This document shows, piece by piece, positions 17,980 to 27,083 of a stretch of 64,000 nucleotides of DNA (positions are counted from its first letter, which is position 1; each line of letters opens with the position of its first letter). A program made the translations under genes and the position numbers. Location of the stretch: positions 2,294,001 through 2,358,000 of the forward strand of contig NZ_AP012547.1 in assembly GCF_000828635.1 (NCBI RefSeq). Reading direction: 5' to 3'. The notes under the pieces were generated by a model, which saw nothing but the letters and a program-made list of their open reading frames with translations, was not told the origin of the DNA and did no database searches. This stretch comes from Sulfuritalea hydrogenivorans sk43H. Lineage in GTDB: Bacteria > Pseudomonadota > Gammaproteobacteria > Burkholderiales > Rhodocyclaceae.

Positions 17980-20202
17980 CTATGCCTCCTCAAGTAAAGA
18001 AGGCAAGGTGATATGCCGCCGCGCCGATGAGGCTGCCGCTCGGATTGCCGCCAGCGTCGCTTGTTCGTCGCCGATCAACACAACTTGGTCAATACCTCGG
18101 GTGACTGCGGTATAGATCAGTGTTTGGTCGAGCAAGCGTGACTCGCGGATGGGCACAATTATCCGCTTGAACTGGCTGCCCTGGCTCTTATGGACGGTGA
18201 TCGCGTAGCTGTGGCTCACCGCCAACATCTGGGTGCTATTCAATTCATACTCGACGCCCTCGAATTCCGCAACACAGCAAAGATCATCCGCATCAGTCAC
18301 CGGTAGCGCCCGAACTATCCGGCCAAGCGAACCGTTGCGCAGGCCGAGTTGATAGTCGTTCTGGGTATAGATGACCAGATCGCCCACCTTGATCGGTTCC
18401 CGGTCCGTTGTCCCGGCGCCCACTACCCCATGCTCTGGATCGAAGCAGAACACATGGTCGGCTCCGGTTTGGTACTTGGCACGGAACGCCGCATTGAGGT
18501 TCTTGACGCCTCCTACCCGGGAATTGGTTACGGACAAGATCTGGACGCTGTAGTCCCGTCCGGTGCCTCCCACTTCGGCGTAAATCCGTTGCGTCGTGGC
18601 TTCGATATCCTTCGCTAGGCACGGCACGAACGACACGCCGGTATGAGGCTTTCCGGCGTATGTCGCCCAGACAGGTGCCTCATGGTTGCGAATGGCTGCC
18701 GCCACCTGCGGAATGCCGCTGGTCACGCTCTGGCGCTTGACCACCTTGAGTTCAGTCTGCGGGATGGAGTCAATGCAAGCCAAGGCATGCAGGACAAGTC
18801 CGGGGCCAATCGGGGGCAACTGCGATGGGTCCCCAACGAGGATCAGGCGCACGCCATCGGGCAGATGCCGCAGTAGGCGATACATCAGGATGACATCGAC
18901 CATGGATACCTCGTCTACGACGACGACGGTGCCAAGCTCGATGCCGCCGGGCTCAACCTTGGTGAGAAACCCGGCGATGGTCATACTCTCCCGGCCGGTG
19001 GCCTCGGCCATGCGCTGCGCCGCTCGACCGGCTAAGGCCAGTTGGTAGATCGGGATGCCGGGCTGAATTTGCTCCAGCGCGGCATACAGGGCTTTCAGGA
19101 CCGTCGTCTTGCCCGTCCCTGCCCCGCCGAGAATCAGACTTAGATGGGCTGCGGCGCACGTCAGGACAGCTTGCCGCTGCTCGGCGGTTAGGCTAATGCC
19201 ATGACTCGCTTCGTAGCCCGACAGAACATCCTCGAGCGACGCTGGATTGCTGTCCAACTGGGTGAACAACCCAGCCTGACCAGCACCATTCTCGCCACGG
19301 ATCATTGCACGTAGTCGCTCGGCCACATACCGCTCAATGAAATGGGCGCCCGTAGCCTGGTAAAGGTCGTCGACCACCTGATACTGACTATTGGACCGGC
19401 TTTGCTCAATGGCCTTGGTCGCCAGTTCTGGCGAATCGAGCAACCGAACGACAATGGCACGCGCATCGCGGGACGGTAGGCAGGTATGCCCCTGGCTCAG
19501 GCCCCGGTAAAGGGCCTCTTCAATAGCCGAGGCGAGGCGGCGGGGATCGTCTGCCTGGATGCCGAAACGCTTGCGAGCAATGTCGTCGACCGTTAACCAT
19601 CGCGCCTCGAAGCTGATCAGGGCGTAGGGATTGGCCTCTATCTTCGCCTGGGCTTGATCCTGGTAGAACGCAATGACGCTGGCGCCAATCTTCTGCGGGA
19701 TGCCAAGACGATCAAGCCACAGCAGGGTGCTGGCGACATTAAACTTCTCGAATGCCCGGCAAAGCATGTCAGCCGACTGCTCGTTCAGTATCTCGCAAAG
19801 CGCTGGGATGTCGCGATCCTTGACGACATCGACCAGTTCCGACCCGAAGCGCTGGTACAGCTTCGCGGCCTTTACGTGGCCGATACCGACGCACTCGGGA
19901 TTCGTGGATATCCAATTGATGACGTTGCGCCCGGCGGGACGGATGAGTTCCGCCTTCCGTGCGGCAATCTGGGTTTCATTGATCTTGAAGCCATTAGGCG
20001 CAATAACCTCCCGAACCGACGTTGTACCCTCAATAAGCCATTGCTGGCCCCGGTCGACCAGATGTCCATCCGGAATCAACTGGTAGTCGGCCACGACCAC
20101 ATAGCGCTCGCCTGCATCGGTGCTGCCAGCGAAGATGGCGCCACCACACCGGCCACGGCTGCGGATGGAGGCGACGCGAATCTCGGCCGAGATTTCGTTC
20201 AT
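17980..20202 (-). CDS. RecD2-like superfamily 1 DNA helicase of the recombinase module
   Basis: A protein of about 740 residues with an N-terminal OB-like region and a helix-hairpin-helix area (about residues 95-200, with NPECVGIGHVKAAKLYQRFG). The SF1B helicase core has Walker A GGAGTGKTT (about 360), VVVDEVSM (about 430), VGDPSQLPPIG and the C-terminal UvrD_C_2 motif HKSQGSQFKRIIVP followed by IYTAVTRG. Such enzymes unwind DNA 5' to 3'. The ATG at 20202 overlaps the previous stop as ATGA, indicating coupled translation. Being the last gene of the recombinase operon suggests it helps excision, integration or copying of the element, or repair after mobilisation; this is inference. Confidence 0.85.
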   Translation of the reverse strand: MNEISAEIRVASIRSRGRCGGAIFAGSTDAGERYVVVADYQLIPDGHLVDRGQQWLIEGTTSVREVIAPNGFKINETQIAARKAELIRPAGRNVINWISTNPECVGIGHVKAAKLYQRFGSELVDVVKDRDIPALCEILNEQSADMLCRAFEKFNVASTLLWLDRLGIPQKIGASVIAFYQDQAQAKIEANPYALISFEARWLTVDDIARKRFGIQADDPRRLASAIEEALYRGLSQGHTCLPSRDARAIVVRLLDSPELATKAIEQSRSNSQYQVVDDLYQATGAHFIERYVAERLRAMIRGENGAGQAGLFTQLDSNPASLEDVLSGYEASHGISLTAEQRQAVLTCAAAHLSLILGGAGTGKTTVLKALYAALEQIQPGIPIYQLALAGRAAQRMAEATGRESMTIAGFLTKVEPGGIELGTVVVVDEVSMVDVILMYRLLRHLPDGVRLILVGDPSQLPPIGPGLVLHALACIDSIPQTELKVVKRQSVTSGIPQVAAAIRNHEAPVWATYAGKPHTGVSFVPCLAKDIEATTQRIYAEVGGTGRDYSVQILSVTNSRVGGVKNLNAAFRAKYQTGADHVFCFDPEHGVVGAGTTDREPIKVGDLVIYTQNDYQLGLRNGSLGRIVRALPVTDADDLCCVAEFEGVEYELNSTQMLAVSHSYAITVHKSQGSQFKRIIVPIRESRLLDQTLIYTAVTRGIDQVVLIGDEQATLAAIRAAASSARRHITLPSLLEEA

Positions 20203-20660
20203 GGAGGAAGCATTCGCCCTGTGCGGCACAGATGCTCGTCAAGGTGTCTGTACCGCGCCAGTTGCTCGCGTAGGTCTCCGATCTCGGCACGCAGGGCGGC
20301 ATTCTGCTCTTCGAGCGCCTTCACCCGCTGTTCAGCCTTGCCTTTGGCTGCCATAACCCGACGTTCCAACGCCAAGGCAGTCGGGTCGTCCTTAGCGGCA
20401 GTGGAGGCGTCAGTGCCCCCGATAAGACCTCGCTCACGTAATGACGTCTCCAAGGTCTCAAGAGCAGCCTTTACGGCGGGGTTCTGGCGGACAACGGAGA
20501 GAGCAAATCCGCATTCATTGGCGATTTCTGACCGATTGAGCTTCCCGGCACGGGTGTAGTCCTGCCAGTCCCCAGCCGCATCGCGCTCGGCCACCCAGTC
20601 GCCAAACTTCTTAACGTTGGCAACTGCCAGTTGCTGCCCGGATCGATTCAATTGAATCAT
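20199..20660 (-). CDS. Small helix-turn-helix and coiled-coil protein of the recombinase module
   Basis: This 153-residue protein has a helix-turn-helix candidate around residues 40-75 (LNRSEIANECGFALSVVRQN). A C-terminal coiled coil (about residues 105-145, with VKALEEQNAALRAEIGDLRE) follows. The start overlaps the previous stop by ATGA, and the stop overlaps the helicase start in the same way. I know no exact family. By layout it resembles the small coiled-coil partners found beside multi-recombinase systems such as TnpC of Tn554. A role in positioning recombinases at the ends is conceivable. Confidence 0.75.
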   Translation of the reverse strand: MIQLNRSGQQLAVANVKKFGDWVAERDAAGDWQDYTRAGKLNRSEIANECGFALSVVRQNPAVKAALETLETSLRERGLIGGTDASTAAKDDPTALALERRVMAAKGKAEQRVKALEEQNAALRAEIGDLREQLARYRHLDEHLCRTGRMLPP

Positions 20661-21376
20661 GTACGCTTGCCTTCCTTCGCGGGTGCAAGCAGGGATTGCT
20701 GGACGGGTAATCCGAGAATCTTCCTGATGGCGGTTGCAAAGCCTGGCAAGAAGACAAAGCGATCCCGTTCATCAACCACCTCTCCAGTATCTCCCAGCCG
20801 CCACATCCTCCGTCCAAGATTCGTCGGATCCAGCGCGGCCTCAAGTGCCTTGTGCTCGCTGTCCGTCAATTGCGCCGCCATTTCGATCACAGCCACGTTC
20901 CTGGAACCCTTGGCAATTTCGGCGCCCAAGGGCCGCATATCCACAACCACCTGAGTCTTTGACTTAAGCAAGTTAAGTTCCGCCTTGAGCTTATCGCGCT
21001 CGACCAGGGCGATCTGACACAGGCTGCGCACCGCAGGGTCTTCGATCTTCTTCAGGAAGTCGTATCTCTCCGGGAACGTCTTTTTCTGCGGCATCTTGTT
21101 CGACTTGGGGCCGTTGTAAGCCGCCCAAGCGTCAATTATATTGGCATAATCCTCGGATTGCTTGTTGTAGATCGCACGCGCCTTGAAGAGCCCATGACTC
21201 TCTGCGATGCGCGACATATTGGCCTGGCTCAAGTCGCGAGCGCCCTGGCTGTGACGCGCATATTCGGTCGCGCACAATTCATGCAGCTTGCGCAGCTTTT
21301 CGTCCTTGTCGCGGCGATTGCCCTTGTCGAGCAACGCCTTCAACACCTCGTCAGGATGCACAGCACATGTCGTCAT
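20657..21376 (-). CDS. Third protein of the recombinase trio, GmtX-like
   Basis: A 239-residue soluble protein whose N-terminal 85 residues (HPDEVLKALLDKGNRRDKDE, then LSQANMSRIAESHGLFKARA) look like a helix-turn-helix domain. A central coiled-coil stretch (ERDKLKAELNLLKSK) and a C-terminal domain follow. The ATG at 21376 has GGAGG 9 bases upstream and starts inside the 3' end of the 1175-codon gene (26-bp overlap). Its position directly after the large recombinase-like gene is why I compare it with GmtX of Gamma-Mobile-Trio islands, from memory and unverified. Confidence 0.7.
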   Translation of the reverse strand: MTTCAVHPDEVLKALLDKGNRRDKDEKLRKLHELCATEYARHSQGARDLSQANMSRIAESHGLFKARAIYNKQSEDYANIIDAWAAYNGPKSNKMPQKKTFPERYDFLKKIEDPAVRSLCQIALVERDKLKAELNLLKSKTQVVVDMRPLGAEIAKGSRNVAVIEMAAQLTDSEHKALEAALDPTNLGRRMWRLGDTGEVVDERDRFVFLPGFATAIRKILGLPVQQSLLAPAKEGKRT

Positions 21377-24300
21377 CGTTGCGTACCTCCGTGTTGACCA
21401 TACGCAGATAAACCGGTTTGTTGTCACTAGGCCCGGCCTGCGGCAGCAGGTTATTTAACTTGATCCCAAGGGTCTTTTCGATGCTTGCTTGGCGATCCAG
21501 AATCTCTACAACATGACGGCGCGCGAGGATCGGATTGTCCGGATTGATATGATTCTCGAGGGCGCGCATGAAACCGTTGGCGGCAGTCATCTTCTCGTGT
21601 TCGCTCATACGTGCAAACGCCATCGGCTCCCTCTCACGCTCGAATGCGCGGTCAAGAATCTGGGCAAACTCAAAAATCGCCGTGCCAGCTTCAAGGTCGG
21701 GATAGAACTCGAGATCGGCGATCATCCCGGCTAGAACAAGCAATTCTGAATCAGTCTCCTCAACAACGGTCTGCAGTGTAAGGAGGTCGCCCTGCGCCAC
21801 CAGCGCGGTCGGACCGTCGGGATTATTCGGCAATGCATTGATGCGCTCGATCGTCCGATACAGGTTAACGATGTCCAGCGTCAGTTCGTTATACTTTTGC
21901 GCGGAGGCCTCCAGCATACGCTCAGCGGCACGCAGATCAGAGGCACGATTGAAGGGCTGGCTGCTCGATTCAGTGCGTGCCTTTTCCTTCAGTATGTCGT
22001 TACGCGCGCGCTCGCCAGCAGCAACCTGTTCTCCGGCCTTATGGAGATGGTATTGCCGATTATTGAATGTTGCGCAAAGCCCTTTCAAATGCTCCGTTCC
22101 TGCGACCTTCCAACGACAGCGCGCGCAATTCCGAACTCCTCCGGGGGTTTGACCGAATGTCCATTTCTTAACGTCATTCCCAGCTTTCTTAAGCACTGGC
22201 CCTCCATTGTGGCAGCCGGGAACACTGGCGTTATCAGGCACGGGGCCCGTGTTACCACCCGCTAGGCAGATCCCATCGTGCAGGTAAAGCCAACCCAACG
22301 GATTGCGGTCGGAAGGATTTACGGGCAGCACCGTGGCCGGGTCCGCTGCGTTGAAAACGACACGATCTCTCAGTTGCTCCATCCTGAGGCCAGCCAGATC
22401 GCGAGTCAGGTTTTCATCCTTTTTCGCATCCAGACGTTCCACCGCGCCTAATACGGCATCCTGAATATGCTTCAGGCCCGGCTTGGTGTAATAGATGGTC
22501 ATGATGAAGCGTGAATGGCCGACGATCTTCATCATCATTTCAGGCGGCACGTTGCCATCCAGGATCATGTGCGTAATAAGGCTGACGCGCGTAGCGTGCG
22601 GCGAACTGGCTGGCTGCCCGCGTTCATTTATCAGCCGGATCGGACTGCCATCGGGGTGGGTGACGTCTTCAGTTTGGAGAATCTCTTCGTAAGCAGCGAG
22701 AAGCTTCCGCCAGGCCTTCTTATGCATCCCGCTTGTTAATGGCCACTCGGCTTCGGTCGGCGTTTCGGGCGTGCGAAAGAGGAAGGCCGTATCGGGATAT
22801 TCATTGCTCTTCTCTTCGGCCTTGACTGTGAGAGCTCTCCTAGCAGGGAGGTCGCGCCAAGCCGTCAAACGAGAGATTGGGTTGTACTTCTGCTGCCAGT
22901 CTCGCAGTTTAGCGAACCAATAATACGGGTCGTCAGCTAAGTCGTTCATACGTGGCCAAGGGCACACCATGCCTTTAGCACCCGAACGCCGCCCGATGTC
23001 ATTGGTCTTGTTGGAATTCAGGAATATGGCGACGGTCGCCCCCATGGTTTCGTCTTCGGGGTCTGGGCGACGGAATACGCCCTGTCGCCTGGGATTGCGC
23101 GCCGTGCCGGTCCTCAGCGAGCCCTTATTGGGAATAAATTTGCCGCCTTGCCAGATGAAGGTGTCTGCCTCCCCACTGTCGACCATACGGATCTGTCCGA
23201 CGCGTGATGGAATCTGGAGCTGGACGAGCACCGCAACCCACCGCACCGGGCTCCACATTTCAAGCACCGGGTCCTGCCCTACTCGTTGCCGCAATCGCCA
23301 TACGCAATCGGGATCGTTCTTGTCGATGTGGCTTTCCTCGACCTCGAACCAATCGGGACCTTCATTCGAGCCGTCCACGGAAAGTTTTCCCTGTAGGCAA
23401 CGAACCCAGCACCAGTCCCTGAAATTCGGTCCTAGAGCGATCCTTCGCCTTAGGTCGCTTATCATCCAGTAGGGTAGGACGACTTTGTCGGATTCCGTAT
23501 TTGCTTTCGCTACGCCGCTCGCGAATAGTTCTGGAACCGGGTTGCGAAACATAGGTAAGGTAATCGGCTCGCCCGAACTCGTATCTGCAAATTCAGGCGT
23601 TCTGAGTACCCACCGCAGGAACACGTGAATGCAATTGTTAATCCGAATGCCATGCTCAGCTTGCTGGTGCGAACACGCAGTTGCATAAAAATCCTGCTGG
23701 ATGTTGCTACGCAGTAGTAGGTCGGCGGGCTTCTTTGGCAACTTCCGCGCAACCAAATAGCGCTCGATGAAGCCAGTAATCGCTGAGATCTTTCCGGAGA
23801 GATTCGTTTTTTCACCGTTCATCCATTCGGCGACAAATACTCTCCACTCTTCAAGCTCCGGATCAAGACGTGTGATCCAGAGAAAATCCTTGTCTTCTGA
23901 TTTTGCCTTCAAAACTTGTGGCGGCTTAGCGAGTCCCCCGGCAACTGCAGCGTCGAACCATTTCTTGACGATCGCCCTGGATGCTTTGAACTCCACAGCT
24001 ACTTCCTGAACGGTCTTACCGCTCTCAACAGCTCTGATGGCCGCGAGGCGTACAGCGTCGGAATATCGTTGCTTCTTAGTGGTCTTGTGTCCGATTACAG
24101 ACCGTACGATTCGAGTGGGAACGCCCAGGTCGCTTGCAATCTGAACATATTTCCTCCCCTCCTGAAACGCTTTCATGATCCTCTTGTACTGTTCCGGCGT
24201 CAGGTCGGCATCGACCGACGATGCGAGGTAGCAAGCGTATGAGGTGTCGAGATTCAGTTCGCGCGCTACGTCCGTGGGCTTCTCGCCATTGCGAACACGG

Positions 24301-24878
24301 CGCATCAATTCTTCCTTCGTATCTCGGGGAATGTGTTCAACCTTCTTGACATGCTGGGTCCAATTGTTGACGGTGCTGACGCTCACGCCGATCCCTGAGG
24401 CCACCGCTTTTTTTGATTCCCCGTTCTCAACCCGACGAACAGCTTGTTCTCGGACATCTTCATCAACACTTCGCTCTCTTGTCTTTGGTGTCAGGTACTG
24501 TACCTTCCCGATAGTGAGGCCCATTGCCTTTGCGATACTCACCTTGCTTTCGCCGGCTTCTAAGCGACGCATAATAATTTCGGTGAGTCTTTCATCTGGA
24601 CGTTTCTCAGTCTGAATGTGCTTGGTCCACTTGCCGACGACGCTTGCACTGATCCCCATCGCTGCGGCTACTCGCTTTCTCGATTCCCCTTGCTCGACCT
24701 GACGAATAGCTTCTTTCTTGATCTGCTCGTCGATTTGCGCTTCTCTTATCTTTGGCGTTAAGCGCTGCACCATGTCGTATGGAAGGGCCATTGCTTTCGC
24801 AATAGTTGCCTTGCTCTCACCAGATCTAAACCGGCGATCAACCTCGCCACGAACCTTCTCTGGGATTCTTACTCCCAT
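21351..24878 (-). CDS. Giant tyrosine-recombinase-like protein with tandem helix-turn-helix repeats, GmtZ/VPA1269-like
   Basis: 1175 residues. Residues 11-308 hold about seven helix-turn-helix repeats of roughly 33 residues spaced 33-46 apart. Examples are RRFRSGESKATIAKAM, RQVEQGESRKRVAAAMGIS and RRLEAGESKVSIAKAMGL. Repeats 1/3 end in LTPK and 2/4 in WTKH/WTQH, so a two-repeat unit was duplicated. Residues 540-800 resemble a tyrosine recombinase: R559 or R564 region, H761-x-x-R764, G787-H788 and Y797/Y798. Cysteines at about 870, 889, 918, 921 and 935 could bind metal. The C-terminus is helical. The start overlaps the upstream recombinase stop by 10 bp. I recall VPA1269-family/GmtZ proteins as similar in place and size; the catalytic role is inferred. 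Confidence 0.82.
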   Translation of the reverse strand: MGVRIPEKVRGEVDRRFRSGESKATIAKAMALPYDMVQRLTPKIREAQIDEQIKKEAIRQVEQGESRKRVAAAMGISASVVGKWTKHIQTEKRPDERLTEIIMRRLEAGESKVSIAKAMGLTIGKVQYLTPKTRERSVDEDVREQAVRRVENGESKKAVASGIGVSVSTVNNWTQHVKKVEHIPRDTKEELMRRVRNGEKPTDVARELNLDTSYACYLASSVDADLTPEQYKRIMKAFQEGRKYVQIASDLGVPTRIVRSVIGHKTTKKQRYSDAVRLAAIRAVESGKTVQEVAVEFKASRAIVKKWFDAAVAGGLAKPPQVLKAKSEDKDFLWITRLDPELEEWRVFVAEWMNGEKTNLSGKISAITGFIERYLVARKLPKKPADLLLRSNIQQDFYATACSHQQAEHGIRINNCIHVFLRWVLRTPEFADTSSGEPITLPMFRNPVPELFASGVAKANTESDKVVLPYWMISDLRRRIALGPNFRDWCWVRCLQGKLSVDGSNEGPDWFEVEESHIDKNDPDCVWRLRQRVGQDPVLEMWSPVRWVAVLVQLQIPSRVGQIRMVDSGEADTFIWQGGKFIPNKGSLRTGTARNPRRQGVFRRPDPEDETMGATVAIFLNSNKTNDIGRRSGAKGMVCPWPRMNDLADDPYYWFAKLRDWQQKYNPISRLTAWRDLPARRALTVKAEEKSNEYPDTAFLFRTPETPTEAEWPLTSGMHKKAWRKLLAAYEEILQTEDVTHPDGSPIRLINERGQPASSPHATRVSLITHMILDGNVPPEMMMKIVGHSRFIMTIYYTKPGLKHIQDAVLGAVERLDAKKDENLTRDLAGLRMEQLRDRVVFNAADPATVLPVNPSDRNPLGWLYLHDGICLAGGNTGPVPDNASVPGCHNGGPVLKKAGNDVKKWTFGQTPGGVRNCARCRWKVAGTEHLKGLCATFNNRQYHLHKAGEQVAAGERARNDILKEKARTESSSQPFNRASDLRAAERMLEASAQKYNELTLDIVNLYRTIERINALPNNPDGPTALVAQGDLLTLQTVVEETDSELLVLAGMIADLEFYPDLEAGTAIFEFAQILDRAFEREREPMAFARMSEHEKMTAANGFMRALENHINPDNPILARRHVVEILDRQASIEKTLGIKLNNLLPQAGPSDNKPVYLRMVNTEVRNDDDMCCAS

Positions 24879-26281
24879 ATTGATCCCAACCTCAAATCGG
24901 CAGTTCGCCCGATGAGGCCTGTATTTGACGGCCCTTCCGAATTCTCTTCAGCAAGTTTCCTGGCCCCTGCCTGCAAGGCGGTGGCGGCCTCATGCAATTC
25001 AGGCTGCGTATAGACTTTCTGACTCATAGGTGAGCAATGGTGCATGATTCTTTGGATGATCACCGGATCGATCCCGCCACGCCGCGCGCGTTGTGCATAG
25101 GCGTGGCGTGAGCCGTGGGCTGTTGTACCGTGCGCCTTGCCATACACCAACCCGATGCGCTCCACAGCTGATTGGAGCGCCTTGAGGTAGGAACCAATGC
25201 AGTAGACTCCGCCGACGGACGCTCTGTCCAAATTGATGAAGGCAAAAGGATGATGCCGCTCAATAGAGGCCACCTGCTCCAGATAGCGGCTCCAGATTTG
25301 CATGAACCAGCGACCATAGAGCTCTCTTGGAAACCAATGCACATTCATGAACCATCGCTCATCGAGTGCGGGATCTTTCCAACCAGCATGCATCCTCCCT
25401 CGAATAAGATTGCGTGGTGTCATGCCGAATTCGGAGGCCAAGTATTCGGCTCGGGTGCCGCGCTGTCCAGAGAGGTTTTCCCAGTGGTTTGGGGCAACGC
25501 CCAGGCTGGGATGATGAACCGCCACAAAGGCAATCAGCGGATCATCCCAATACGGTTGAACGTCAGCCATATACAAGTGAAACGGTTCGCTGACTCGCAG
25601 ACCACCACCAAATAGCAGCAAAGTAATCAGCATGCCTCGATAGTCACATTGGCCCGAGACACGAAAGCCCTTGAAGAGCAGTTCTTCAAACCGATCCTCC
25701 GGGAACATGGGCGGGCGCTTCGGGAATACCTTGGGCAAGCGCTCGCCCCGAGTAACCCTGCTTCTCCGCCCGGAGGGATTATCCGACCAGACATGCCCCA
25801 AGAACGCTTTACTCCGGCGGTAGTGGTACGCATGCAGATCAATTCTCTGGTCATACACCCCGCCCTTGTAAACAGGGTTGAACTTGGCAGCGCGCGGCCC
25901 TTCTCCCCGCGCCAGCCAGTCAAAGAATTCGCTGAGCTGGGTGATCATGTAGTTGGCGTCCTGCCCCTCGAATGGCGCCCAATACAGCCCGCTCGAGTCT
26001 TCAAAGGTATTTCTGTCAATCGTGCCGAGCTTCAATGCATTGGCGAAATTTCTGAAGAAGCGCCATTCCTCCTCACCAGGCATGGCATTCACTTCCAGAT
26101 ACTCTAGGAACAGCTTTACTGCTCGCAGCAGCTTGTTTTGCCATGACTGACTGCGCCGCATGCTGAGGCAATAGTCAATCAATGAGCGCAACGGGCCTTC
26201 CGCCGTCATCAGCACCGGGATTTGCATCGATGCCCCTGTGTTGTCAGAGACAATCTTTGCATTAACTGTGGCAAATGGCAT
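24869..26281 (-). CDS. Tyrosine recombinase/integrase of the element, GmtY-like
   Basis: A 470-residue site-specific recombinase. The catalytic set is visible: R229 in FGGGLRVSE, H389-x-x-R392 in AHGSRHAYAQR, H415 in IMHHCSP and nucleophile Y424 in QKVYTQPE. It is the first gene of the five-gene module and starts 158 bp inside the right junction. Its upstream region contains the repeated TATGTATTAT words, so the promoter and recombinase sites probably overlap and expression may be self-controlled. It is expected to recombine the AGGATCA cores. The GmtY comparison rests on gene order and recall. Confidence 0.88.
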   Translation of the reverse strand: MPFATVNAKIVSDNTGASMQIPVLMTAEGPLRSLIDYCLSMRRSQSWQNKLLRAVKLFLEYLEVNAMPGEEEWRFFRNFANALKLGTIDRNTFEDSSGLYWAPFEGQDANYMITQLSEFFDWLARGEGPRAAKFNPVYKGGVYDQRIDLHAYHYRRSKAFLGHVWSDNPSGRRSRVTRGERLPKVFPKRPPMFPEDRFEELLFKGFRVSGQCDYRGMLITLLLFGGGLRVSEPFHLYMADVQPYWDDPLIAFVAVHHPSLGVAPNHWENLSGQRGTRAEYLASEFGMTPRNLIRGRMHAGWKDPALDERWFMNVHWFPRELYGRWFMQIWSRYLEQVASIERHHPFAFINLDRASVGGVYCIGSYLKALQSAVERIGLVYGKAHGTTAHGSRHAYAQRARRGGIDPVIIQRIMHHCSPMSQKVYTQPELHEAATALQAGARKLAEENSEGPSNTGLIGRTADLRLGSIWE

Positions 26282-26296
26282 TTGCTAACTCAATCC

Positions 26297-26420
26297 AATA
26301 CATAAGTGACGACTCATAATATGTATTATAGGCGTCAATATGATATTTTTTACGGCAAATTTTTTTCGCTTATTTGCTCTGAGCCCCCTAAACCGGGGTG
26401 CTGACTTTGAAAATATGTAT
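26297..26420. repeat. Right-end repeated words, probable recombinase binding sites
   Basis: AATACATA (26297-26304), TATGTATTAT (26320-26329) and TATGTAT (26414-26420) lie between the recombinase start and the right 7-bp core. TATGTATTAT is identical to the left-end copy at 4851-4860. An A/T-rich tract (26340-26375) lies between them and might bind a bending protein. Function is inferred from position. Confidence 0.65.
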
Positions 26421-26438
26421 CGTCGGCCGGGGTTAATA

Positions 26439-26445
26439 AGGATCA
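26439..26445. repeat. Right 7-bp direct repeat (attachment core)
   Basis: AGGATCA at the right junction, identical to 4762-4768. Outside it the radA reading frame is intact; inside it the sequence diverges from RadA at once. Confidence 0.88.
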
Positions 26446-27073
26446 CGCAGGTGCCGCTCTGCTTGGCGAAGCGCGTCAGCTGCGCCGCGCATTCGCGCAC
26501 CTGGGCCACCGAGCCGGGCGCCGATTGCAACGCATCCGACCACACGGTCTGGATCGAGTCGATCACCGCCACGGCGGGCCGCAAGTTAACCAGCGTGGCG
26601 AGTATCTTTTCCAGATTGATCTCGGCCAGCAACTGCATGCCGCCGACATCGAGCGTCAGGCGGCGGGCACGCAGGGCCACCTGCTCGCCGGACTCCTCGC
26701 CGGAAACGTAAAGGACATTTTCACTGGCCTGGGCCAGGCGAGCCAGGGCCTGCAGCAGCAGCGTCGACTTGCCGATGCCCGGGTCGCCGCCGATCAGCAC
26801 CACGCCGCCGGCCACCAGACCGCCGCCCAGCACGCGATCGAATTCCTCGACGCCGGTGGGCTGGCGCGGCTCTTCACGCGGACGAATCTCGGCCAGGGCT
26901 TGCACGCCGCTGGTGCCGCCCAGCGCGGCAAAGTTGCGCCCGGCCGGCTGCACCGCCTCGATCACCGCTTCTACCAGGGTGTTCCACTGTCCGCAACCGG
27001 GGCACTGGCCCTGCCACTTGGGCGAACTGGCGCCGCATTCGGTGCAGGAATACTGGGTTTTGGCCTTGGCCAT
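26439..27073 (-). pseudogene. radA: 5' part of the chromosomal radA, separated by the integrated element
   Basis: It begins at the ATG at 27073 (MAKAKTQYSCTECGASSPKW) and encodes the zinc finger (CTEC...CPGC), Walker A GGDPGIGKST and Walker B VAVIDSIQT up to SGTCVILI. It then enters the element, where the frame runs on as an unrelated tail (NPGRRYIFSK) to a stop at 26285. The product would be a RadA ATPase core without the KNRFG motif and Lon-like domain, about 263 residues. It lies 11 bp after alr, so it is still transcribed with alr. Confidence 0.93.
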
Positions 27074-27083
27074 CAGATCACCG

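Noticed and set aside
17980-20202. TraI-type relaxase/helicase as an identity for the 740-residue protein
   Set aside because: The helicase motifs are RecD-like but no N-terminal relaxase tyrosines or three-His metal site are present; the N-terminus looks like RecD2 with helix-hairpin-helix regions.
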